A stretch of 32,440 bases of DNA from Conoideocrella luteorostrata (GCA_032433595.1 JASWJB010000408.1:1-32440), one strand, 5' to 3'; counted from the first letter of the stretch, positions 1-11,733 are shown. The notes: generated from the letters alone by a model not told the origin. Numbers and translations are program-made.

Positions 1-549
1 CCTCCGCCAGAACCACCTCCACCACCGCCTCCGCAGGCACCATCATGCTCCTGTGGTTATGGCGACGGCGGCTGCTACTACCATTACTACCAGATGAACA
101 ACTACAATTACGGGCCAAGCCACAACATCCAGCACGACACCTACGGCGCCCTTGACTACCCATACCCATACTGTCAGCACCACCCGTCGGGGCCGGCTCC
201 TCTACCCGCACTTCTACCCGCGCCTGCACCCGCCGCAACATCCCCCGGTAAGGACTTCAGCATCGTAGTCATTGACAGGACGGCCAACAGGCTGCCAGCA
301 GGCCAGAGCCACACCCATATAAGGCAATTCAAAACCAGCGATAGCGGCGCTAAGATGATTGAAGAAATCACCGCAAACACAGACGCGTACAAAATCATGG
401 TGCATATGAAAAGTGAGCCACGTGCGATAGAGCTTATTGCGGCCATGAATGGACAGGAATTGCAGGATCGCGAGGCATACCGGCTAGAAGTTGTGGTGAG
501 GGAGAAGACGCCCCAAGTTAGACGGATTCCCTATCGTGCCATCTCTTAG
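1..549 (+). CDS. C-terminal part of an unrecognised proline-rich protein (5' end outside the window)
   Basis: Frame 1 is open from the first base to the TAG at 547-549, so the gene starts upstream of the window; the ATG at 94 is only an internal methionine. The visible 182 residues begin with a run of prolines (about residues 1-13), then a short Cys/Gly/Tyr-rich stretch (CSCGYGDGGCYYHYY, about residues 16-30), then another Pro/Ala-rich linker. The last ~100 residues look like a folded alpha/beta segment beginning DFSIVVIDRTANRLPAG and ending in a basic tail. I recognise no family motif, and the function is unknown. The low-complexity N-terminal part followed by a compact C-terminal module suggests a disordered linker carrying a small domain. 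Confidence is good that it is coding (long open frame, amino-acid pattern), but low for any role. Confidence 0.65.
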   Translation, partial: PPPEPPPPPPPQAPSCSCGYGDGGCYYHYYQMNNYNYGPSHNIQHDTYGALDYPYPYCQHHPSGPAPLPALLPAPAPAATSPGKDFSIVVIDRTANRLPAGQSHTHIRQFKTSDSGAKMIEEITANTDAYKIMVHMKSEPRAIELIAAMNGQELQDREAYRLEVVVREKTPQVRRIPYRAIS

Positions 550-1848
550 TCCTCAGTTGCAGCAGCTACCTTGTGTGACGGCGGAATTTTGTTGAAATTC
601 CTGCGATGCCCCTGCTGGGTTCTTTCTGGCCGCATGGCTAAATTTGATGGTGTGATGGGATGGGGCGGAATGAAGCCTTCTATTGTACGACAAACCCGGG
701 CCGGCTTCTTCGTCCGTGTCTGAGCGGAGCCTCGAGCAGTCATGACTCTACAACCCCCCCCTTCTCTCCCTGGGCTGGGAAAAACGTACTGTACGAGATC
801 ATGACGTTATTTTCAGTTCTGAGAAGCGAATTAGTTTGACTTTGGATAGGGAGCTGCTGCTGGTGTCGCCAAGGAAGACACTGGGCGAAAGCTGCATCCG
901 CGCATTACGCTGGTTGCATCTTGCTCACGTACATGGCGGGAAACTTGCGGTTCGGTAAATATGATTTCGCTACGAAATAACTGGTTGATTCGTTGTTGGT
1001 CATGGTTCTCAAAGGTGCTGATGACGCGTTGTGCTGCAAGTCAGCCATGTGGCATGATGGATTGCCCTGCGTACATTACGTGCCCTGTTATTATTATCGT
1101 TTTAATATAGTGGCATGTGCCTGTTTGAAGCCGCCCAACGGGCATTCAGGGCAGGCATCATAGCGTTGTTTGCGACGGCAAGCATGTTGAGTCTTTGTCA
1201 ATAACGTTCCGACCGACCATGGCGTCTGTAACATACTTTTTTGCTGGATGGCGACGAAAAATGGTCCCCTCAAGATGACTGAACACGCGGCGGTGCCGTC
1301 ACATCGCCTTGCCTTGCATTTACCTCGTGCTGACGGCAGTCTACGGTGCTTTGTACCACCCAGTTTTCCCACAAACCAAAGCCAAGAAAACTCCGTAGTG
1401 ATACATAGTTGGGGTCGAAACAAAAGGCCCGCCCATGCCAAGCTCCTAGCTGGCCGCTCCCACCGCGTATCGCACACATCGGCCGCCCATACAGCAGTGA
1501 CCGGAGTGCAGACCGGAGTTCGACCCTGAGATTCCGGATGGCCGCATAGAGAGCACTCTCCACAGTGTCGAGCCCAACTCACTGTTCATCCAATAAACGA
1601 TGCTCTGGTTTGAGTGAAGACCTGCGAACCTCTAGTGCTGGATGACTCTTATATGGGAACATTACTGTGTTGGTCCGTTGAATGGCACATGACAGATGAT
1701 GCCATTTCCGTACACTATCCAACTGCAGTACCAATTTGGTCACGTATTAGCGTGATAGTGCCATCTTGCAATTCTGATTGAATATAATAATACCTACACC
1801 GTGAACAAACTGGTCATGTAACCTAGGCGATGCAGTGATCGTATTTCG

Positions 1849-1868
1849 TACCGAGTAACTACTCGGTA
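1849..1868. repeat. Inverted repeat TACCGAGTA-AC-TACTCGGTA
   Basis: Perfect 9-bp arms (1849-1857 and 1860-1868) with a 2-nt spacer. It is related in sequence to the TACGGAGTAC palindrome found repeatedly in the non-coding parts of this window. Confidence 0.8.
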
Positions 1869-2324
1869 TAGTGCCTCGAGTTAGGTTTTTTTAATTACTC
1901 CGTAGTTAGTTGGTAGACAGCTATTTCCACCGGTGGGTTCTTTCCAATTGGACCTTTCGCGAGACCCGCTAATCGAAGATCGTATGAAGGTGGTGTGGGC
2001 TTGCAACCTTGGGACCTAAGCACAAACGAGGGCTGACAGGGGCAAGGCTCCCACCAACCATGTTCACAGCTCCGTGTTCTTGCACAGCAAACCAGAGCCA
2101 CGGACCCGAAAGTATAAAAGGATCTTTTGCGTTCTAGCAGTTAGTGGTGGCACACTTTGTAACTGACTCTGTAAATCCGGTGGCTCCAGTCACATCTCGC
2201 TAGGTCTGTCATTGGCACCATCTGATTTTCGATACCCTTAGCAGTTCTCGTGAGGGGTATCATTGCGGACGCCGGATAACTCTTTTGACATGGTTGTTGC
2301 TATAGTAAACCTTCGTCAAAGATG

Positions 2325-2334
2325 TACGGAGTAC
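2325..2334. repeat. TACGGAGTAC palindrome copy
   Basis: A 10-bp dispersed palindrome-like element. The same decamer occurs at 4286-4295, 15363-15379 (two overlapping copies) and 18351-18360, always outside recognised genes. Confidence 0.7.
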
Positions 2335-4285
2335 TCCATAGCTAGACCCTTGTTGGATGTCTGGGGAACGATCATGATGAAGTAGTGCTTACCGGGTGCC
2401 AGATGCGGTCCTTCCATTCACCCCTTCAGATATTTCACGCCGGTCTCGCTGGAACTGTGTCGCTGTGTGGCTAGCTGCTAATAGCTGAACTGTTCTGCTG
2501 TGGCCCTCCCCGACTCGACACTTGTGTGAAGTCATGATGTGCAGACTTTCGACACTTGAAGTTCTTATACAAAGTTCATCGTGTATTAGTATTCTGAGCG
2601 GCGCACCGACAAGGTAGTTGAGTGTGTGGTTGGCCGTTCGACAGATATCAGGAGAGAAGACATCGCAGACGCGGCGATTCCATTTACTGCTCGGACTACA
2701 TTGACTCCAATGTCTTAACTCCCATCGTTGAGGTGTTTCTTGAAACCTTGACGCCGAGAGCACATCATGTTCGTGCCACTGGTCTCGTTTGCACGCCCCA
2801 TCACATTGTCTAGTAGGTTTCATAAAAAACGGGTGCCTAGTCTCTAGTCTCTATGAGTGAGCCTTGCCCTTCCCCTTCCCTTATGATCCCTTAGGCAGAC
2901 AGCAGTGATCTTTACCGTATGAAGGAAAAATGGCCAAACCTGGATCTGATGGCCAGCTGCCTCGTGGCTAAAGCCGCACTCCACTCCAACTCGTCAGCCC
3001 TGCACGACAGGCATGTTCACCACCCCGTCCGTTAAGCTGTCTCTTGGTTATTTCGAAGAATGAATGCGGCGGGCATCAAGCGAAAAATGACAAGCCCGGA
3101 AAGAAACACCGCCACTACAGCCATCCGTTATACGCTGCGTAGCTGTGAGCTGTGGTCTGCCCAATCGAGTATTTTGGCGCGGTACTGCCTGTCTTGCCAT
3201 ACCTCAGTAGGCTGGCTGTTCAGATCTTGTGAGAGGGGCGATGGGAGCCGATATGAACCGGGGTGGTAGTGTGACTGTCACTCCATACAAGCACTTCAGA
3301 TACCGCACACTTCAACCTTCACACGGAGAGGATTGCGGCTTGTGAAGCGGGGGGGGCCAAAGCTCGAATCCTTGATCCACTGAAGAAATGAATACCCAGA
3401 CCACGCGCCTGACAGATGAATCGAGACACCTGGGCCTATCCCACGCACCCTGCCCTCTGCCCTGGAGGTCTCGATGAATTTGTCAACACCTTGCCAGGTG
3501 AGCCAACGTCTAGCGCCATGAATCAATAAGCGTGGTCGAAGGTGTGTGGAGAACGGAACGGCGTAGGGAGGGCGCACAACTGATAATACCCTTGCACATG
3601 CCCAGTCATCCGGTGGATGCGATCAGATCACATGTTCCCCTTCGAACGCTCTCACATTGTTGCAAGCCTAGAAACAAAGACTTGCACGTCGCGATCTAAA
3701 GACGACGCCCGCCTGAATGGCTGATTATTTTATCATTGCCGACGAGATGATAAATGCTTTCTTGAACGAGCGACGGCGCGTGTGCACTAGGATGGTCAGA
3801 CATGAATGTGGCTCCTCCATCGGATCGTCCCGGCCGAGGCTGAGCATTTGACAATCGAAGGGACTTCTGAAGTTGCAATCGTATAATAGTGGGAAGTGGC
3901 TTGGCAGGATATGGGACACGCTAACCTGCCCAGATATAAAAAGTAACCAAAGAAAGAAAAACTGTCCGATCAACCTACCACGGGGATGTGACGTCTCAGG
4001 CGTTACCATATGCGGAGTGTCGGAGTTAGTTTCATATTTTTCGAAGCTTTCCACGGAGACCGGGCACCGAATTACACAGGCTCCCCGATCTTCGAGACTG
4101 CACGAATAGGCTTGCAAACAATTGAGCTGTGGCGACCATCCCTCCGTAGTATTTAGAACAAGAAGAAGAACAAAACCCTCCACAAATTCCTTCGTGCGGC
4201 CCAATGCCTTTCTTTCCACCTCATTTCGCTGACATTGAGCCGGAATGGGTAATCATTATGGTCGTTCTCGGTATTCGGTGTTGAG

Positions 4286-4295
4286 TACGGAGTAC
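4286..4295. repeat. TACGGAGTAC palindrome copy
   Basis: Second exact copy of the dispersed decamer in the left gene desert, preceded by a GTTGAG context and followed by ACAGACTGTAGATTTCACTG, in which TGTAGATTTC then recurs just downstream. Confidence 0.7.
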
Positions 4296-7200
4296 ACAGA
4301 CTGTAGATTTCACTGTAGATTTCTGGCTTCGCTGGGGTAGATTCCTCGAAGCGCTTGCTCGATTTAACACAAGATTAGTTAGATTACCGCCTTCACATCG
4401 TCAGGGGTGTGAGGGGCTGGCTCGGCGACTACCCCATTGGGCGACAGACCCATTGCTGGGGCCTCGGACGTCCAATAGAGTAACACCAGAATGCCATCTT
4501 GGTCAGGTCTTCCATGGGTTATGGGCCGCGCAACCCCCCTCCACCTCGACCTGCGCCTCTTTTTGATGTCTTAGCCTGGCATTGACTTATCTCCAAGACG
4601 TGGTGAACTGGCGCCAATACGTCTGGCAGTGACGTTACGTAGTGGGCTAGACTGAGGAGCAACGCGCGCTAGTTACTACAACTTCCAAATGGTACGGACT
4701 ACCAGCTAAAGCATCTGTGCCGTGACAACAGCCATAGTTGGCGGAGCGTGACATACCAGCGATTGAACCACGCCCCCAGTCGGGGTGCAATGTATCCGAG
4801 ATCAATTGATCACGCGAAAATTAGCGGGAGGTAACGCCTGAGAAAGAGCGAATTGGCATAGGAAGCGACAGTTCATAGTTATTTCCTAGAGTGAACTGAT
4901 TGGGGAAGGGTTGCGGGCACTTTAGGCATGAGCGGGACCGACTGTGTTGCCTTTTCCTAGAAAGGCATTGCATTCTGATGATGGCGTTCAATTCAGTCTG
5001 TGACAGCTCCTAGCGAAGAGTATTTCGATATTGTAGTTCCGTACGAAGTACCTACCGTTGAACTGGCAGTTCCCTGGGGTACTCCCTGCCGTCTTTGTCG
5101 CTCAACTCTTCCCATTTTGGGGCACAGTAATATGTATTGCTATTTTCAGACATTGGTTGGCACATCTCGCTGAGGTGCTAAACGGCTAAGAAGTCCAAAA
5201 TAACTAGTACGGTTCGAGACCAGTGGTGTGTGATTAGCTATGCCCCGGACCGAATATGCCATGGCCGGATGATGTAGTTAACATGGCTCAGCATCTGCAT
5301 GTCTTGTAGGGCGACCAATAGGTCGCGAGCACTCATATTTTGGTGCATCCCAGCTAAAGCTGTTGATATGGCTAGTCCTAGCCCCCGAGGCCAGGATAGT
5401 ATTAATTGGCCACTGAGATGTTGGGACTGACTTAGGCGATGCTTCCCTGGTGTGGCCACAAGGTCGAGCTAAGGCTATGCTGCATCCAGGACTGTGCCCC
5501 AGATGCTCTGCAGGGCCCTTCAATGGGAATTGTATGCCAAAAATTGGAATAGCTGGCGCCTAAATATGAACACGTTGAACCCTGCTGTAGCAATATGGCA
5601 GACCTCTCTGCAAACCAACATGGACGACGAAGTTCTTGCCTTAGCCAAGCGTATTGAAAGAGATCAGCAATAAACACAACAACGACCACGATTTTTTTTT
5701 ACCTATCATAGCTCACCGTATCTACCATATGGCGTTTTCGTGTCCTCAGCCAACGGGGCAAGACGCTAGACGCCCAAACACGAAGCACAGTGGTGAGGAG
5801 CCTTCCCGAGAATTACACCGAGAATCTCGTGTCATGAACAACATCTATTCATAGTTGTATACTGCACGTCGAATGGTGAGACAGGTGAGATAGGTGAGCA
5901 TGACGCTCAGCAATGCCAAGTATTATATCAAGTTTGGCCGAGTTTCGGGTTTGAGGCTCATTTCCCGCTGTGTAATAAACGCAGGAGCTATGTTAATGGT
6001 CTGGAAGTGCAATTTTGCACTAGTCACACGTGCTCAATGGAAGAGAACTTCCTATACCACACCGTGAAAGGGTGGCACCCCGTTGTAGGAATCAAATTGA
6101 GTCAAGACTCCGGGTATTATGTGGATGTCGAAATTGGCGAGAGGCGACAGTATGGACTAGTAAGGAAACGCGCTAGCCGACGAGCGGACGGCTAGGAGAA
6201 GGCGAATAGAGAGGACTAGAAATTTCCCGCACGGCTAGGCGGGGTGATGGTATTGTGGTGAGAGATAGAGAGCATCGTGGCGCCCGAGAAGAAGTCAACC
6301 TGGCATCCTTGCTCCTCCTATGTGTCTTGACGCGTGTGAGTGTTTTGTCCAGGCTACATCACGAGAGCACGGCAGTAGTTGTTCGCTATGAAGAAGTTGG
6401 GATACTGGGCAGTGTCGAGTCGAATTGTGTCGCACGGCAGGTACTCCGCATTGTAGGGGAGTCTGCCTGGCCTTTCCACCGGTCCACCACCACACCACCC
6501 ACTTGGGGGGCCCAGTGTACATTCCAGTGACTCCTGTGGGGGCCGTTCCAGCGCCTGCCATTGTGGCTCCCCAGTGGTCCCCGGCGTGTGGAGTGATGAA
6601 GATGACCTGCTAATAACTGTCAGAGTCACTTCATCCTTCTGCTCCGTAGTGGTACACAGTAGTGGCACTCCGTGTGCCGTGTCCTAGTTGACCAGATCCT
6701 TCATCTCTGGGGGCGCCAGAGGCCATATCTACGTGGCCGCGAGACCTTCGCGTCGTGGTTTTACTGTCTGAAATACCCGCATATCCTGACATCGTGAAAG
6801 CTCTAGGCCCACAAGTGCACAAATGCACCATTTAGTGAAGCCAGTAACTACATTGCATTACGGACCTCGGACGAGCTTTCGCCCTAAGCTTTGGGCCCTG
6901 GAGACGGAAGATGGAGTTGACGAAGCTGGAGAATGGGCTGGGCGGGTCTGCTCTTGCCTATTTTTGCTTGCACTTTCCTGCACCTGCCTGAACCTGCCTG
7001 TCTACTCCGTGTTGTTTCTAGCTCTCAGCCTGTCTCTTGCAGTCCAGTCCTATGGTCCTTCGGGGGTCAAACAGCCTAGGAGCTCGCTTGTCATGGATGT
7101 ATTGTATACAATGTAATGGCCGTATTGCGGACTCGATGATACTATGTCGGGTTCGTCACGCCTGGTAAAGCCGGACCGCTCCTGCGGGGACGCTTCAGCC

Positions 7201-7370
7201 TAGCCTGGATCAACCAGCTGCCATTTCCCCTACCCTGTCCTGCCAAGCGCCTTTGCCTATCTTTCCTCACCAGGCAATGCCTAGCTTAGCTTGTTCCTGC
7301 TCGAGCCTACCTTTGACGCCAACCGCAGCTCACTCTCCCGTGCAAGTCAGTCTTGTGCCAACAACCACGA

Positions 7371-7410
7371 CCAACAACCAACAACCAACAACCAACAACC
7401 AACAACCAAC
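7371..7410. repeat. Heptamer microsatellite (CCAACAA)n
   Basis: About 5.7 perfect tandem copies of CCAACAA, 650 bp upstream of the Zn2Cys6 gene start. A degenerate copy (CCAACAACCACGA) precedes it. Because the unit is 7 nt it would shift frame each copy, which supports a non-coding location. Confidence 0.9.
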
Positions 7411-7725
7411 AGCACATCCACCCTGCTCCATACCCCTTTCTTGTACCGAGTACGGAGCAGAGGGCGAGACATTTTCTTTTTTTTCTTCAGGACACACCTC
7501 CCCTCCATCAGCACTATGTAATCTTCAACCGTGCTATTTGCGGGGCCTGACGGTTTCCGGCTGTGCCAACACTGGTTCGATTGAACATGACTCCCATGAC
7601 TTCCACGGGCGCCTGCCTAGTCCTTGCCCGGCTACTTGGTATAAAGAGTCGACACTGTCTCAGCCTTGTCGTTTTTAGAATAGTCGGGCTATGGTACAAC
7701 CGTCTTCGCATCATATACCTCCACC

Positions 7726-8030
7726 TATATATACTCTCTGCTCTATCCTCCCCTCTTGCTCAAAACATCTTGGCCTACTTGAGCAATTGTACCTTGTTTT
7801 CCATTCCATTCTTCTTCTTATTCTGGCGAACGAAATTTTGATGAGAGTAGCACTTCCGACAAACCTGCCTTAAGACAATCTGATATTGCTTTCTCCTGCA
7901 TTATATTAGTGGCTTGTTACGTCTACTCCTACGTCTACTCCTACGTCTTCTTCTTGTCACTGTGACACATTACCCTCCACCTCTTCAATAATTTCTTTTC
8001 TCAAGTTTTCTCTTGGAGAGCTACAGAATC
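7726..8030 (+). promoter_or_regulatory. Putative promoter and CT-rich leader of the Zn2Cys6 gene
   Basis: TATATATA at 7726-7733 is followed by a strongly pyrimidine-rich stretch (CTCTCTGCTCTATCCTCCCC and onward) up to the ATG at 8031. A TATA element followed by a CT-rich tract is a common filamentous-fungal promoter/leader arrangement. The ~300-nt spacing would give a fairly long 5' UTR. The transcription start itself cannot be seen. Confidence 0.45.
7919..7948 (+). repeat. 12-bp tandem repeat (ACGTCTACTCCT) in the leader
   Basis: 2.5 copies of ACGTCTACTCCT, about 85-110 nt before the ATG of the Zn2Cys6 gene, inside its presumed 5' leader. Confidence 0.85.
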
Positions 8031-8997
8031 ATGTCGTTTACAACAATGAGATTCAGCCCGGGGACTGGTGAAGCTGAAGTTTTGAAAGTCACCAATGACC
8101 CCAAGGTGTACAGCCAAAATCAGCATATGGCTTGCCATAGATGTCATGAAAAGAAGGTAAGCTATTTTCGGGAACAAAAGCTCCCCTAGCAATTCTTCCT
8201 ATTCTTTGTGTCGTGTCAAAAGACAACCAATTGCAAGAGTTCGTATATCCACAGAACTTTGGAACAGCGTCTCTGCGAAGCGGCTCTGCTCTGCATGCTC
8301 AAACTTGATACCGGTAGAACAGATGACATGTTCATGCTCGGACACCCTACTCTCTAACATTGCAAGAAACCTACAAACTGACCAGCATACTTGCCAATAG
8401 TTAAAATGTAATGGAAACAAAGACGGATGTGCTAGGTGCACTAAGCATAGTTTACCCTGTACATACCCTATCCGCCATTCCAGAAAAAGTCAAACTTCTG
8501 GCCGCCATTCTTCATGCAGCTCTAGAAGCGGACGCGCAGAAAGCAACAGTCCAAATAGTTCGGTAGCTTTTCAACCGTCTCGTTCGTCAAAACACAAGGA
8601 CCGACGAAGCAGTCAATCCACCCGTAGACCTGACGGGCCTGCGTTGGGTACAGGCTCTGATGCATACGGCATCTACGCGGGGAATTACTCAACTGGTACA
8701 TCGGAGAGCGGGCAAGGCGCCTTCAATATGAATATGTTGATGGCAACTACTGCGTCACATACCGCAGGATATCATGCTATAGCACCTTCGGGAGACTATG
8801 CTACTCAGGCTGGTGACTACTCTGACGAGTGGATGTTGCACGCCGCGACTACCTCAGCTGGCATGGTCTCGCCCTACATGGCAACTTCTGATGCTCTTTA
8901 CGGACACCATGGCTCTGCCTACACCGATTACTCCCAGCAATCAGCTTACAATGGATACCAGAATGACCCTCGCTTTTCGGCCCGAACCCATCAATGA
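8031..8997 (+). CDS. Small Zn2Cys6 (fungal binuclear zinc cluster) DNA-binding protein, two exons
   Basis: Exons 8031-8156 and 8401-8997, intron 244 nt (GTAAGC donor, CAATAG acceptor, ACTGAC branch site at 8377-8382), giving 240 residues. Splicing joins ACHRCHEKK to LKCNGNKDGC and completes a textbook zinc cluster (about residues 35-62): Cys-x2-Cys-x6-Cys-x6-Cys-x2-Cys-x6-Cys. In this family the six cysteines hold two zinc ions and the domain binds DNA in the nucleus. A basic Ser/Arg-rich segment follows (to about residue 120), then a Gly/Ser/Tyr/Met-rich low-complexity tail ending SARTHQ. There is no room for the ~400-residue fungal transcription-factor middle homology region, so this is a short member, and targets cannot be inferred. 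The ATG at 8031 has a clean upstream leader. A second in-frame ATG lies at 8046. Domain call is firm; biological role unknown. Confidence 0.88.
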
Positions 8998-10733
8998 CTC
9001 CTAGTAGCAGCCCATGCGGACCGGATGTAGACTGCCGCAGCATGGGCTTATCGCTGCATCTCTGCGTCTTTACGATTACGAGAATATAAACCGACGTCTT
9101 GTTTTTGCTTAACCCCCCCTTCCTGTTTTAGCACCCCTCGCACCGAGCATATAGAGTCACGAAATTCATCACGACGTTACGATAGCAGTATTCGAAACAA
9201 ACATTTTTCATTTTCCCTCAAATGCCTTTGAGTTATCTCCAGCAACGTTTTAGACAAATGTGTTCAGAAAGAAACGCTTCTTCCGATTGGCGGGAGGATG
9301 CTACATTTCCGAGGCGACCAGCTCCCAGGCCTACTGCATGCAATATATTCAAATCCAGTCCTAGGGGACGCAATTCTACGCAGAATTCTGTGGTGCATCA
9401 TGTGAAACATCAATTGGAAGAGACGGAATAGATGACAAGAAGATGAGATATAAAAGTTTCATGCTTTTATGACGTCGCCAGATTGCGACGATCGATGTTT
9501 ACAAAATGTCAGTAATATCTGTATCTGCATTTTTCGATTGTACTGGCACATTTCACGCATGTAACTATTTTCCATTTTGTTTTCCCTTCTTTGATATTTT
9601 GTGTCTTTCCTCCCTAGCACCTTGTATAGACCGAGATGGATTGTTACTGGAGGGTTTTCTTCGTGGATGACGTTTAAACCACGAATTGAATTGACAAGTT
9701 CGCGCAAAGACAATAAATACAGCTGTTCCTAGTAGATATTCATGTGACCAGCGTGCGATGGAGAGTTGCAGCAGTTTGAAATTAGGGGATAGCCTGTGTG
9801 GCTGTGATTGGGCGCTCGAGTGAAAGAGAATGAATGGTTGTAACTTGACGTGGAAGCCGCACAGTGGGTCAACAGGGCGTTACGATCTCGACGACTCTGC
9901 ACCCTGCGCTCTGCTCTATTATCTGCATGGCACCTTAATCACCTATTCAGCACGGTTCCTACGGTGATCAACCGAAGGTATACGGGGGAGGCCGGCTGCT
10001 CTTGGGGCCCTGCGTTCAATTGATTGGTCTGGATTATTAGCGTTTTGATGTTGGTAAGAATTGTCCTTGCAGCTCAGCTCCGCCCCATCACTGGCGGTTC
10101 CGGTGAGATAGACCAGGGCTGTAGATCTGCAATGTAGCACTCGGAACACCCAAACGTTGACTCTTCAAAGCAATGTGGCTTGGGTTCAGCCGACCATGGG
10201 CACGGGGCCTATAGCAGTCGTATTAAATACGACACCCCGACAAGTACTCCGTAAGCAGGTTCCATCTGTAAGTTCCATCTGCAAGGCGAATTGGGAACAC
10301 TAACTAGGGAATGACAATTTACCCGACCCATCACAGCCTACCCAACCACGCTGCAATGTGTCAAATAAATTGTCCCCCACATGAACCGACGACTTACTTG
10401 AGAGTGCTTGCGTTGGTACTCTGTGCTCCCGCTTAGTCATGTTTTGAGGTTGGCTGGCCGGACTTACCACCAGGCACTGCGTGCTCGAACTTTGCAACTA
10501 CGTGAGCCCGTCTGTGTGGTCGCGACTCTTTTCCCCATCCGAACCGGCTTGTCTCCGACTACTGCGAAAAAGTTGCGCGCCTGGGGCCATGTGAAAAGTT
10601 TAGCCCGCAACCAAATTGATCAGCCCGCACCTGAGCCCAGCAGTATCATCAAGCTGGAGCCCAGAAGACAGAGCAGAGACGAAGACGCAGACTTTGCCGA
10701 ACTTGAGCCGCAAGCTGCAGGACCCTTATCATC
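8998..10733. other. Intergenic: 3' region of the zinc-cluster gene and upstream region of the Aim19-like gene
   Basis: About 1.7 kb with no convincing gene. A 69-codon ATG frame at 9222-9431 lies 225 nt after the zinc-cluster stop and shows no recognisable motif; I treat it as 3' UTR or chance. A partial copy of the dispersed element (GTACTCCGTA) is present at 10244-10253. Confidence 0.45.
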
Positions 10734-11733
10734 ATGGCATCACCACCAGGAGATGGGGCGCCTGTGCAGAGCAAATCAGTCGCGGCGCACCTGCAGGACT
10801 GGGGATGTAAGTTTCTATCTTGTACTGTTTTGGTCCCGCGGATTGTTCGTCCCGATTGCACAGCCCAGCCATGTCGTTCCGTGGGCTTCTTCTTGTCGGC
10901 GACTCTGCTTGCGGTTTTTTTTTTACTCTTTCTTTACATTGTTGGTCTGGACTCTGCGCTGAGGAAGCTGGCCATTAGTATGCTATTGGTATTATTCCGG
11001 CCGTTTTGAGCGTCACTGCACCGTGAAACGGGACGCGGCATGCAGGTAAAAATTGCCGGGACAATGCGGGATTCTCCGCCTTATGCACAGTCGCGAGGAA
11101 TTTCCCGTTAAGATGGGGCTTGCTGCATGACAGGACATGTTTGGTATCTCAGTTGGATGACTCTTCTCAGGGAGTCGTACGTTTTTAAATCGGCCCTGTC
11201 AGGAGACGAAATGCTGCCTGTTGTGCCGCCTAACAGTCTTTGACGAATTTCGTTTTTTCACGTTCTATCCCGTGCTTTTTTCCATCTGGTGCTTTGAGCC
11301 GGCAATCATGATTCATGCTTTGAGTTTTATTTTCATTAAGCAATTACTAACCTAAATCCTGGTAGCATCATCAATGCCCCCCGCCCTGATGGCAACTCTT
11401 GTCACAGCCCTCCATGCTCGCCCTATGCAGGCGTTTCCTCTCTTCCTGTTCACCCCTCCACTTCTGTTCTCGTCGTACCTGAACCTCTCGGGGTATCAGA
11501 CAGGCAGTGCCGGACTTGCTGCTGCCTGGTCTGGCCTCTACGCGCTGATGGCCCTGCGGAGACGCCAACCCTTCAAGAGCAAGTTCTCTGCGAGGGGCTT
11601 GGTGCGCGGTGCGGCAATTGGACTTGGGGCCGGCAATGCAGTTGCAGGCGGATGGGTGTATTTCATGGGGGATTTTAAAAAGGACGAAGAGGAGAGAATT
11701 AGGCGGAACAGATGGGGTCCAAAGGACGAGTAA
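10734..11733 (+). CDS. Aim19-like small mitochondrial membrane protein, two exons
   Basis: Exon 1 10734-10806 (24 codons plus one base) joins exon 2 11366-11733 in frame. The intron is 559 nt with GTAAGT donor, a perfect TACTAAC branch site at 11345-11351 and a GGTAG acceptor. The product is 146 residues: a polar N-terminus, a hydrophobic stretch at about 44-66, a second around 72-88, a basic loop (RRRQPFKSKF), a third at about 103-125 and a charged C-terminus. The pattern AGLAAAWSGLY, then basic residues, then GAGNAVAGGWVY resembles the core of yeast Aim19 (altered inheritance of mitochondria 19), a small mitochondrial protein whose biochemical function I do not know. The Aim19 link is from memory of the family pattern; the multi-span membrane topology is seen directly. 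Read through without splicing, exon 1 continues to a stop at 11007-11009 (91 residues). Confidence 0.75.

Larger units (their letters stand above)
550..7700. other. Gene desert, no recognisable gene
   Basis: About 7.1 kb in which no reading frame on either strand gave a recognisable domain or convincing multi-exon gene. The open frames present are short, overlap on opposite strands and often lack an ATG. The stretch contains several copies or near copies of the palindrome TACGGAGTAC and related inverted repeats (listed separately) and a T run at 5692-5700. I saw no tRNA, no transposase or reverse-transcriptase motif and no long terminal repeats by eye. It may hold regulatory DNA, non-coding transcripts or decayed mobile elements. 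Confidence 0.5.

Noticed and set aside
3725..4219. 164-codon open frame on the minus strand
   Set aside because: Amino-acid pattern shows no domain; an overlapping frame of 78 codons is open on the other strand. No intron or neighbour support.
9222..9431. Small ORF of 69 codons downstream of the zinc-cluster gene
   Set aside because: No motif and likely within its 3' UTR; unsupported.
10408..10962. 184-codon open frame on the plus strand
   Set aside because: It overlaps exon 1 and intron of the Aim19-like gene in another frame; only the Aim19-like reading splices into a coherent protein.
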